From contig JAFQEL010000007.1 in NCBI GenBank assembly GCA_017399065.1, positions 50,484-114,483 on the forward strand: a stretch of 64,000 bases of DNA. Direction: 5' to 3'. The notes beneath the pieces are model-generated. The model searched no databases and was not told the DNA's origin. It saw only the letters and a program-made list of their open reading frames with translations. The first letter of the stretch is position 1. Each line of letters starts with the position of its first letter. Below, piece by piece: positions 26,315 through 32,253 of the stretch. A program made the translations under genes and the position numbers. The stretch is from Clostridia bacterium. GTDB taxonomy: Bacteria; Bacillota; Clostridia; Oscillospirales; Acutalibacteraceae.

Positions 26315-27706
26315 TTATGCCTGTTTTGCTTTTTGATTAGAAAATAAATCCTGCAGAGCTTCAGCTGCTCTCTCATCCGCTGTTTTAATAGCGTGAGTGT
26401 AAATATTGCCGGTGGTGGTAATGTTTGCGTGTCCGAGCCTTTTTGATACGGTCTTTATATCGGTACCGTTGGCAATCATTAACGTTGCGTTTGTGTGCCT
26501 GAGGCTGTGCACGGTTATTTCCGGCAGATTATGCCGCCTTACAAAATCGTGAAACCATCCGCTGACGGTGTCCGGGTGTATTGGTTTACCGTCCCAAGTT
26601 GTAAATACTTTTCCGCTGTTTATCCATTTATCACCGATTTTTAGCCGCTGCGTTGCTTGCTCTCTTTTGTGTTCTTTAAGAAGCAGCAGAGCGGATCCGG
26701 GTAAACGTATAACTCTATGTGATGATTCTGTTTTGGTATCGTTATCAAAAACACCTCTATTGGATAGGTATAGACTTGATTTATTAATATCAATAATACC
26801 GTTTTTAAAGTCTATATCATGCCATTCCAAACCGCAGGCTTCACCTCTGCGCATACCGGAATAAAGAATAAGCGTGAACAATGCTTTGTATGTGAGCGGC
26901 TCATTCTCAAGACACTCAAGCAGCTCAGCTGCTTCATATTCATCAAGGTATTTTGCTTCTTTCTTTTCCGCTCGAGGTGGTTTTACACGGGAGCAGGGGT
27001 TATACGGGATAATCTGCCAATATACCGCTGTTGTGAGCATAGTTGATATAACACGGTGATAATACAGAGCGGTTGCGCCGGATAGCTTGTTATTATCACC
27101 TGCAGGAGCAAACAAACTGTTAAAAGGAATATTAAGTGCAGCGGCTATGTTTTCTGCACTTGAGCGGCTTATGTTTTGCCCACGTGCGGCACTACGAACA
27201 GTAGCTGCAGACAAGCCCGTTTTATCACAGATTTTCTGCTGAGTGATTTTGTGCTTTTTAATATAGGCTTTTATATCCTTCAGCGGCTTATACTTTGTGT
27301 CGCTCCTTATGCCTTCCTCTGCAAGATTCTCATAAAAACTGAGTAAATGATGCGGCTGCAGCTTGTTTAATTGAATGTGACCGAGGGCCGGTGTAATGCG
27401 CTTCATGCAGTCGGTATAGTTCTTTAATGTGGTAGGTCTTAAATGTTCTTTAGCGTATTTTTTCACCCATAAATCAAAGAAGTCTGACAGCTTGATATTT
27501 CCACCGATATAAAGCCCGTTTTTTACTTGTTCTTCAAATAATACCTTTTGCCGCTCAAGCTCTTTTTCTATCTGCTTTTTAGTCATACCGGGCTCAGGTT
27601 TCCACGTTATTGAGCGGCGAATTTGTTTACCGCTCGTATCATAGCCGCTCGAAACGGTAATACGATATGTACCGTTACGTTTAGTTACTGTTGCCATTTT
27701 CTTCAC
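26315..27706 (-). CDS. int: Tyrosine recombinase/integrase with an embedded XRE-like domain
   Basis: 463 residues. An AP2-like N-terminal arm-binding region (about 5-60) and a SAM-like core-binding domain (from about 70) are interrupted by a segment at about 143-203 (ITQQKICDKTGLSAATVRSA..LNIPFNSLF) that reads as an XRE helix-turn-helix. The catalytic domain has Arg286 (SGMRRGEA), His400 and Arg403 (HSLRH), His426 (LGHANI) and Tyr436 (IYTH). It catalyses integration at tRNA-Thr. The start at 27706 overlaps the repressor stop; MATVTKRNG at 27697 is an alternative. It is cotranscribed with the repressor. Confidence 0.93.
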   Translation of the reverse strand: MKKMATVTKRNGTYRITVSSGYDTSGKQIRRSITWKPEPGMTKKQIEKELERQKVLFEEQVKNGLYIGGNIKLSDFFDLWVKKYAKEHLRPTTLKNYTDCMKRITPALGHIQLNKLQPHHLLSFYENLAEEGIRSDTKYKPLKDIKAYIKKHKITQQKICDKTGLSAATVRSAARGQNISRSSAENIAAALNIPFNSLFAPAGDNNKLSGATALYYHRVISTMLTTAVYWQIIPYNPCSRVKPPRAEKKEAKYLDEYEAAELLECLENEPLTYKALFTLILYSGMRRGEACGLEWHDIDFKNGIIDINKSSLYLSNRGVFDNDTKTESSHRVIRLPGSALLLLKEHKREQATQRLKIGDKWINSGKVFTTWDGKPIHPDTVSGWFHDFVRRHNLPEITVHSLRHTNATLMIANGTDIKTVSKRLGHANITTTGNIYTHAIKTADERAAEALQDLFSNQKAKQA

Positions 27707-28395
27707 CTTTGATTCTTTAGTCTGATTCTTTCTTCTTCAAGCAGTTTTTGATATCGGTTAAAACCTGTAACTTCTTCAAATGCTTTTATTAGTTGTCGCT
27801 CTGTTATATTGATATAATGTTCAATGGCTTGAGATTTAGTTAATACAATTTTTCCGTCACCGTTTTCTGATTCTCCCCAAAAAAAGCCTTCTACATCTGT
27901 AACGAAAGGTGATAAACATTCTTCTTTTATAGCTGTGGCATTGCTTGCTTCAGAGATATCCGAAATAAGACAGCCGGTATTCCAACAAGCTGTTTGAAAG
28001 GTTTCATTCTTAAAAAATGAATTCATAAAAAAGCTAAAATCATTAGGGAAACAATAAAAATAGCGAGCTCTGTTATGCTGATTTTTTATTGTGTGGCCTT
28101 TTCCTTTTTGTAAAAATTCAATGAGATCCTCATCAAATCCCGTTCTTTTACATATTTCTTGCACTGTTATATCTGTTGTCGCTGCATCAGATAACCCGAG
28201 TAGATAATCGGAAGATACATTATACAGCTTTGCATAAAAAACAATATCATCTATATTCGGTTGACGTTCTCCGCTCTCGTGGTAACCTATTATTTGTCGT
28301 TTTACGTGCATTTTTTCAGCTACTTGTGTTTGCGTATATCCGTGCTTTTCCCTGCATTCTCTCAGACGTGAACCGATATTGTTGCAAATCATCAT
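27703..28395 (-). CDS. XRE-family repressor-like regulator of the element
   Basis: 230 residues. The N-terminal helix-turn-helix (about 7-66) has LRECREKHGYTQTQVAEKMH and a typical SDYLLGLSD end. The C-terminal 150 residues match no family I recognise and lack the Ser-Lys dyad of LexA/CI autoproteases, so it is unlikely to be cleaved directly by RecA-type signals. Divergent from the Cro-like gene and upstream of the integrase, it sits in the position of a phage lysogeny repressor and probably binds the palindrome at 28453-28471. Confidence 0.85.
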   Translation of the reverse strand: MMICNNIGSRLRECREKHGYTQTQVAEKMHVKRQIIGYHESGERQPNIDDIVFYAKLYNVSSDYLLGLSDAATTDITVQEICKRTGFDEDLIEFLQKGKGHTIKNQHNRARYFYCFPNDFSFFMNSFFKNETFQTACWNTGCLISDISEASNATAIKEECLSPFVTDVEGFFWGESENGDGKIVLTKSQAIEHYINITERQLIKAFEEVTGFNRYQKLLEEERIRLKNQR

Positions 28396-28431
28396 AAAAA
28401 AACCTCTTTGTTATTAATTCGTTGCAACCTC

Positions 28432-28492
28432 TTGTAATACTGTTGCTGTTGCGTTACAATATAAGTGTAACAAAGTTGTTGCACGATGTCAA
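28432..28492. promoter_or_regulatory. Divergent promoters with a shared operator (lysogeny-type switch)
   Basis: Rightward: TTGTAA (28432-28437), 17 bases, TACAAT (28455-28460). Leftward: TTGACA (28487-28492, minus), 17 bases, TACACT (28464-28469). The inverted repeat GTTACA-N7-TGTAAC (28453-28471) overlaps both -10 boxes, so a bound protein would block both directions. A further palindrome GTTGCAAC is at 28421-28428. Confidence 0.65.
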
Positions 28493-28522
28493 TAGCAATT
28501 TTTAAAAGAAAGGAACAATGAA

Positions 28523-28699
28523 ATGAAAAACAAGGAAATAAGAGAAGCCGCTCAAAAGGCAGGTGTAAAACTGTGGCAGCTTGCCGAGGCTCTGGGTATG
28601 GCTGATTACAACTTCAGCAGAAAGCTCAGAAAGGAATTTACTCCGGAAGAAAAAGCAAAAGCTCTGAACGCTATTGAGCGGCTTAAGGCGGTGAGCTGA
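28523..28699 (+). CDS. Small helix-turn-helix protein (Cro-like)
   Basis: 58 residues: MKNKEIREAAQKAGVKLWQL begins a predicted helix-turn-helix (LAEALGMADYNFSRKLR), and the end is charged and helical. It is the first rightward gene from the divergent switch, in the position of a Cro or early regulator. RBS AAAGAAAGGAAC is upstream; an ATG at 28518 is immediately followed by a stop, so 28523 is the start. Its stop overlaps the next start (ATGA). Confidence 0.75.
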   Translation: MKNKEIREAAQKAGVKLWQLAEALGMADYNFSRKLRKEFTPEEKAKALNAIERLKAVS

Positions 28700-28950
28700 T
28701 GAATATCAGTTACATACCGAGAATGAGAACATTGCCCGAAGCTCTTAAAATGCTCAAAGAATTAGACAGCTCTACAGCTATAACCCTGCGTGCACTGCGC
28801 CGTATGGTGAACAACGGTGAAATTCCCGTTGTAATGGTGGGCAGTAAACGGCTTATAAACTTTGATAAACTGCTTGAGCGGCTTAATGTGGCGGCAGAAA
28901 TGCCGCCTGAAGCTGTCATAAGGCGAGTTGATGAAAAATGGACACAATAA
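28699..28950 (+). CDS. Excisionase-like helix-turn-helix protein
   Basis: 83 residues. MRTLPEALKMLKELDSSTAI, LRRMVNNGEIPVVMVGSKRL and INFDKLLERL follow the winged-helix pattern of Xis/AlpA-type DNA-binding proteins. Such factors bend DNA at the att sites and direct the integrase toward excision. It lies in the early rightward operon, as expected for control by the switch. It overlaps the next gene by 13 bases. Confidence 0.7.
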   Translation: MNISYIPRMRTLPEALKMLKELDSSTAITLRALRRMVNNGEIPVVMVGSKRLINFDKLLERLNVAAEMPPEAVIRRVDEKWTQ

Positions 28951-29504
28951 GCGAATCAAAGAATAAGCCGGTGATTGCTGATAATATGAGCATTAATCTA
29001 TATGGTTGGATGATAAACCATTTGGATTTGAATACTAAAGCACTTTTGCTATTTATGGCAATATACAGCTTTTCAAAAGGTCCCGAGGCTTGCTATTATG
29101 GCACAATAGAATATTCGGGCGAAATTATGAAAGGCGCAACAAAGCAAACTGTTATCACAGCATTAAAAGATATGATAACTAAAGGTTACATAACAAAAAG
29201 TATAAAAACTATAAATGGAAAAAATCGGATTTGTTATACCCCTACTGATAGGGTCAAAAAATTAGACCCTCAAGGTCAAATAATTAGACCTGCAGAGGTC
29301 AAAAAATTAGACCCTCAAGGTCAAATAATTAGACCCAATAATAAAAGAGATAATAAAGATAATAGTAAAGTGATATATAGCGCAGCGGCACAAAAAACAG
29401 GCGTATTATCTATTGAGCCGTCATATGATATTGAGGAATTTGAGCGGATTGCCGCTCAGCCGCTGAAATATGTATCACAAAAAGAAAGAGCCGCTCAAAG
29501 CTAA
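28938..29504 (+). CDS. Winged-helix replication initiator-like protein with an internal origin
   Basis: 188 residues. The N-terminal half (about 15-100: WMINHLDLNTKALLLFMAIY, then TKQTVITALKDMITKGYI) has the winged-helix look of phage replisome organisers. A Gln/Pro-rich linker then repeats VKKLDPQGQIIRP twice (about 109-135); this repeat is the translation of a four-copy DNA iteron array. The C-terminal 55 residues are polar. I infer a lambda-O-like initiator that binds iterons within its own gene. A simple transcriptional regulator is the alternative. There is no helicase or helicase loader nearby. Confidence 0.6.
   Translation: MDTISESKNKPVIADNMSINLYGWMINHLDLNTKALLLFMAIYSFSKGPEACYYGTIEYSGEIMKGATKQTVITALKDMITKGYITKSIKTINGKNRICYTPTDRVKKLDPQGQIIRPAEVKKLDPQGQIIRPNNKRDNKDNSKVIYSAAAQKTGVLSIEPSYDIEEFERIAAQPLKYVSQKERAAQS
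29252..29385 (+). other. Candidate replication origin: four iterons plus AT-rich region
   Basis: Four copies of GGTCAAAWAATTAGACC, itself an imperfect palindrome, start at 29252, 29274, 29297 and 29319, a 22/23-base period close to two helical turns. An almost pure A/T-plus-G stretch follows (29336-29385: AATAATAAAAGAGATAATAA and on), which would serve as the unwinding element. Iterons and unwinding region lie inside the initiator gene, as in the lambda origin in gene O. Confidence 0.6.
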
Positions 29505-29562
29505 TGAGCAGCCCCAACAATAAATATTTCTGACAAGGATATTATATAACGGGGTGTGCTGA

Positions 29563-30324
29563 TTGTCAACTGAATTTGAAATAAGTAACGAGCGGCTTGC
29601 CGTTCTTATTCAGCAAGGCTACAAAGAATTATACGAGCGGCTATGGGAACAGACAAAGAAATTCTTAAAATTGCAAGCATTTAAATACTATTCTCAGTAC
29701 CGTGCAATGTTTGACGGTGCAGGGGTTGTTCTTGAGGATTGTTATCAGTCGTGTTTCCTTGCTCTTGTGGATGCTGTAAATGCTTATGACATAACATCCG
29801 GCTTTTCTCTGCTTGCGTACACAAAATATCCGTTAACAAATCATTTGAAGGCGCTCATAAGCTCAAGCCGTGGTGAAAAGATAGAGCCGCTCAATTTGTC
29901 GCTCAGCATTGATGCGGCAATAGATAACGCTGATGAGAGCGGAAACACTCTGACATTTGCTGATACTCTGATAGATGAAGCAGCGGCTGAAGCATTCGAT
30001 TATGCAGAAAGAGAAATAGTGAGTGAGCATTTGAGCGGAATATTATCAGAAATATGCTCCCGTTTGAATTGGCAAGAACAAAGGGTAATAACTATGTTCT
30101 TTTACCAAAACATTGGAATAGCGCAAATTTCAGATTTTTTAGGCTGTGATGCAAGCCGAGTGAAACGTCACGCTCTGTATCTGTTACGGCGATATATCCG
30201 CAAATACAAGGCTTGCTTAGGTGATTTTGATAATCGTTACAAAGCTGTTGGTTTGAGAGCCTTTCAAGAGCAGTGCGGCAGCAGTGTTGAGCTTGCGGCT
30301 GAGCGGATATCATCTTTTGATTGA
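29563..30324 (+). CDS. Sigma-70-like DNA-binding protein
   Basis: 253 residues. A region resembling sigma region 2 (about 55-105: VLEDCYQSCFLALVDAVNAY and LLAYTKYPLTNHLKAL) is separated by an acidic linker from a region 4-like helix-turn-helix (about 175-215: NWQEQRVITMFFYQNIGIAQ followed by ISDFLGCDASRVKRHAL). It starts with TTG behind GGGGTG. It could redirect RNA polymerase to late genes of the element or of a helper, but no late genes are present here. Target promoters are unknown. Confidence 0.7.
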   Translation: MSTEFEISNERLAVLIQQGYKELYERLWEQTKKFLKLQAFKYYSQYRAMFDGAGVVLEDCYQSCFLALVDAVNAYDITSGFSLLAYTKYPLTNHLKALISSSRGEKIEPLNLSLSIDAAIDNADESGNTLTFADTLIDEAAAEAFDYAEREIVSEHLSGILSEICSRLNWQEQRVITMFFYQNIGIAQISDFLGCDASRVKRHALYLLRRYIRKYKACLGDFDNRYKAVGLRAFQEQCGSSVELAAERISSFD

Positions 30325-30355
30325 TGAGTAATGCACAAGTATTAAGAAAGATTTT

Positions 30356-30385
30356 GAGCGGCTTGCCTTTTACGGTTTGCCGCTC
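30356..30385. terminator. Hairpin between convergent genes of the element
   Basis: GAGCGGC (30356-30362) and GCCGCTC (30379-30385) arms. It is 27 of 30 identical to the hairpin at 26280-26309. Confidence 0.55.
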
Positions 30386-30394
30386 AGATATGTT

Positions 30395-30739
30395 TTATTC
30401 TTCTGTATATATAGGGTCGGTTGGTTTTGCTTTGTGTCGGTTTTCTTTAAGCCATTGTTTGAGCTCTTCAATAGTTTGATATACGTCCTCGTCAGTGTAC
30501 CACTCAGGATGTTTAAGACGGCTCATAAGAGCTCCGTACTGCCATCTGTAATCAGATTCAGTTTCAATAACGGGCAGCGGTGTGCTCAATCCCAAATCCG
30601 GGAATGTCATGTATTCTTTTACGGGGATATCAACACCGCCGATATTATACGTCGCACCGAGCGGCGCAGGAATAACATTATTCTGATTTGAGCGGAATAT
30701 CGGGGTGCCTGTGGTGTTTATTGTGGCTGTATTTGTCAT
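30395..30739 (-). CDS. Hypothetical protein of the element
   Basis: 114 residues, soluble, acidic. No family recognised. The N-terminal part (about 1-60) is rich in Thr, Asn, Pro and Gly with IPAPLGATYNIGGVDIPVKE; the C-terminal part (WYTDEDVYQTIEELKQWLKE) looks helical. RBS AAAAGGAG lies upstream of the ATG. It is transcribed against the sigma-like gene and away from the candidate sRNA promoter at 30758-30786. Two GAGCGG hexamers lie in it. As the only element protein without a DNA-binding appearance, it is the best candidate for cargo or helper interference, but that is speculation. Confidence 0.65.
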   Translation of the reverse strand: MTNTATINTTGTPIFRSNQNNVIPAPLGATYNIGGVDIPVKEYMTFPDLGLSTPLPVIETESDYRWQYGALMSRLKHPEWYTDEDVYQTIEELKQWLKENRHKAKPTDPIYTEE

Positions 30740-30757
30740 TTTTTTAACTCCTTTTTG

Positions 30758-30786
30758 TTGACATTCCGCAGCGGATAAGCTATAAT
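30758..30786 (+). promoter_or_regulatory. Perfect consensus promoter inside an inverted repeat
   Basis: TTGACA (30758-30763), 17 bases, TATAAT (30781-30786). CCGCAGCGG (30766-30774) and CCGCTGCGG (30795-30803) flank the -10 box as perfect inverted arms 20 bases apart. No long gene follows on the plus strand. Confidence 0.65.
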
Positions 30787-30792
30787 GTATTT

Positions 30793-30861
30793 AACCGCTG
30801 CGGCGGTGTTTTATGGGCTGTTTGTAATGCTTTCCAGGGCGGTTACAAGCAGCTTTGTTTT
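30793..30861 (+). ncRNA. Candidate small RNA (about 69 nt)
   Basis: The transcript expected from the consensus promoter starts near 30793 and meets a terminator-like hairpin, GCTGTTTGTAA (30817-30827) with TTACAAGCAGC (30843-30853), followed by TTTGTTTT. A 41-codon frame beginning GTG in 30806-30928 (MFYGLFVMLSRAVTSS..) passes through it but has no ribosome site. The 3' end just reaches the stop of the convergent gene at 30860. Function unknown; antitoxin-like or helper-targeting regulation are possibilities. Confidence 0.45.
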
Positions 30862-31045
30862 ATTCGGTATCGAGCGGAATATCAATATTACCGAACCCTA
30901 TGATATACTCACTGCGGAATAATTCATTTTCAAATGAAAATCTTATTTCAGTGTTTTCCGCTGCGGTCTTTGCGCTGTTCGGCTTCTTTGCCGGCGGTGT
31001 TCTTTTCGGGTTACGCTTTTTCTTATTGCGTTTTTGCTTTGACAT
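30860..31045 (-). CDS. Small basic protein of the element
   Basis: 61 residues. The first 25 are almost all Lys, Arg, Pro and Asn (MSKQKRNKKKRNPKRTPPAK), suggesting nucleic acid binding; the rest is acidic and hydrophobic (FSFENELFRSEYIIGFGNID). RBS AGGAG lies upstream and a promoter with an operator-like site covers 31073-31101. No family recognised. Possible antirepressor, packaging or toxin-type roles cannot be told apart. Confidence 0.6.
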   Translation of the reverse strand: MSKQKRNKKKRNPKRTPPAKKPNSAKTAAENTEIRFSFENELFRSEYIIGFGNIDIPLDTE

Positions 31046-31072
31046 TTGTTATCACTCCTTTGCTGTGATTAT

Positions 31073-31178
31073 ATTGTACACCAAATATCTGTGTATGTCT
31101 ATTGACATATAATACGAATTATACACTGAATATTTGTGCATATTATACATTGAAAATCAGTGTACAATATGCTATAAT
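31073..31178. promoter_or_regulatory. Second divergent control region with three operators
   Basis: Three sites of the form TACAY-N9-GTGYA: 31077-31095, 31122-31140 and 31146-31164. The first lies in the spacer of a leftward promoter (TAGACA 31096-31101, TACAAT 31073-31078, minus). The third overlaps the -35 of a rightward promoter (TTGAAA 31150-31155, 17 bases, TATAAT 31173-31178). The layout suits autoregulation by one of the two small XRE proteins downstream. Confidence 0.65.
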
Positions 31179-31242
31179 GAGGACAATGAAAAAGGATTTT
31201 TTTCGAGTGCCGCTCGGAAATATAGAAAAAGGAGCGATTATA

Positions 31243-31455
31243 ATGCCCGTTGTGTATAAAATAGATGTGCTTTCTGCTCTGAAAGAGAAAGGCTATTCGA
31301 CATATAGATTAAGAAAAGAGAAGATTTTAGGCGAAAGTGTCATTCAGCAACTTCGAAACGGTGAGGCTGTAAGTTGGAGTAATATTGCTCGTTTATGTGA
31401 TTTGTTAGATTGTCAAATCGGAGACATTTTGGAATATACACCTGATGATAAGTAA
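31243..31455 (+). CDS. Small XRE-type regulator
   Basis: 70 residues, essentially one helix-turn-helix domain: KIDVLSALKEKGYSTYRLRK, then GESVIQQLRNGEAVSWSNIA and LLDCQIGDILEY. The ATG at 31243 is chosen for GGAG at 31231-31234; the frame is open upstream to 31102 but that part covers the promoter. First gene right of the triple operator and a likely ligand for it. Confidence 0.8.
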   Translation: MPVVYKIDVLSALKEKGYSTYRLRKEKILGESVIQQLRNGEAVSWSNIARLCDLLDCQIGDILEYTPDDK

Positions 31456-31488
31456 ACCGCTCCAACAAGCAGAAAAGGAGTTTTTTGA

Positions 31489-31704
31489 ATGTCGGCATCA
31501 GCAGCGATAAAACAAAGACTTTCTGAATTGAATATGACACAAACAGAGTTAGCGACAGCGATCGGAACTACTCGACAGAATTTAGCTAATAAAATGAGCA
31601 GAGATAATTTTTCCGCTCAAGAGCTGTGTGTTATTGGTGCTGTATTAGGGGTAAAACTTGTTTTGCTCGATAATACCGGCAAAGAGTACAACATTGAATA
31701 TTAA
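31489..31704 (+). CDS. Small XRE-type regulator
   Basis: 71 residues. A full helix-turn-helix with AIKQRLSELNMTQTELATAI and TTRQNLANKMSRDNFSAQEL, ending in a short beta strand (VKLVLLDNTGKEYNIEY) like many Cro-family dimers. RBS AAAAGGAG precedes the ATG. It lies 33 bases after the previous XRE gene, in the same transcript. With the repressor, Cro-like protein and integrase insertion, this makes five helix-turn-helix modules of this kind in one small element. Confidence 0.82.
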   Translation: MSASAAIKQRLSELNMTQTELATAIGTTRQNLANKMSRDNFSAQELCVIGAVLGVKLVLLDNTGKEYNIEY

Positions 31705-31800
31705 GCCGCTGCCGGGGGAATAAATGCAGATACTGTACGTATCAAATGCATGTGAATAACGAAACAACTCGAATAAATGTTTTGATATTGGATAATTTAG

Positions 31801-31817
31801 CCGCTCAAGCGGTTTTT
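31801..31817 (+). terminator. Short terminator after the second XRE gene
   Basis: CCGC-TCAA-GCGG followed by TTTTT. The stem is short. The remainder of 31705-32051 contains the arm sites and nothing else recognisable. Confidence 0.5.
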
Positions 31818-31902
31818 AGGGTATTTTTCATAACCCGAACACCCAAACAGAAACAAAAGCAAATAATAGCATATTTTGACAATAATTAAAGCCGCTCAAA
31901 TC

Positions 31903-31953
31903 TTGGTGTTTGTTTGGTGTTTATTTGGTGTTTATTTTAGCGTTTGGAGTTTG
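31903..31953 (+). repeat. Right arm-type sites
   Basis: Copies of TTTGGWGTTTR at about 31902-31912, 31913-31923, 31924-31934 and 31943-31953, mostly at an 11-base period. The same sequence occurs twice inside the left end (26042-26063). Confidence 0.55.
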
Positions 31954-32051
31954 TTTTCCGTGAAAGCCCGTGAAACGCATAGTGTCACAAAATGGCTCTG
32001 TATCAACATAATTTGATAGCTTGTGAAACTGTATGAAAGCTTTGTTACTCA

Positions 32052-32097
32052 ATTCGTAATGAGCAGGTCGCGTGTTCGAGTCACGTTTCCAGCTCCA
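32052..32097 (+). repeat. attR, right attachment site
   Basis: 46 bases identical to the 3' part of tRNA-Thr (25913-25958). The upstream half of a tRNA is missing, so this is a duplicate and not a second tRNA gene. Confidence 0.92.
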
Positions 32098-32099
32098 TA

Positions 32100-32131
32100 A
32101 AAAAGCATCGACAAAGTCGATGCTTTTTTAT
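32100..32131 (+). terminator. Original tRNA-Thr terminator, displaced by the element
   Basis: AAAAAGCATCGAC and GTCGATGCTTTTTT enclose AAA. Immediately outside attR, so it would have terminated the tRNA transcript before integration. Confidence 0.85.
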
Positions 32132-32253
32132 GATATCTGCTTGGCAGATGATATATGATTCGCGTATGTAGTAAACGGACATTATATTATTGAATTTTTT
32201 ACTGTTTTATGATATATTCGTTTTGTAAATGTGATAAAAGAGGTGAGCTTCCG

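Larger units (their letters stand above)
25913..32097. mobile_element. Small integrative, probably self-replicating element (about 6.2 kb) in tRNA-Thr
   Basis: Bounded by 46-bp direct repeats, with a tyrosine integrase next to attL and paired arm-type repeats at both ends. Content in order: structured RNA, integrase, repressor, divergent operator, Cro-like, Xis-like, replication initiator containing an iteron array, sigma-like protein, unknown protein, candidate sRNA, small basic protein, operator triplet, two small XRE proteins. No capsid, terminase, relaxase, coupling protein or known cargo is present. It resembles the early region of a temperate phage or phage satellite; movement probably needs a helper. 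The hexamer GAGCGG/CCGCTC is extremely abundant across it. Confidence 0.9.

Noticed and set aside
29252..29335. CRISPR array
   Set aside because: The repeats are 17 bases with 5-6 base gaps, not repeat-spacer units, and no cas genes are near. No CRISPR array was found anywhere in the window.
32052..32097. Possible second tRNA gene
   Set aside because: Only the 3' part of tRNA-Thr is present; it is the duplicated attachment site.
25913..32097. Complete prophage or conjugative element
   Set aside because: No capsid, tail, terminase, lysis, relaxase, coupling or type IV secretion gene can be seen.
32209..32253. Upstream extension of the propeller-like protein
   Set aside because: No ribosome site at that ATG; TTG 32254 has a good one.
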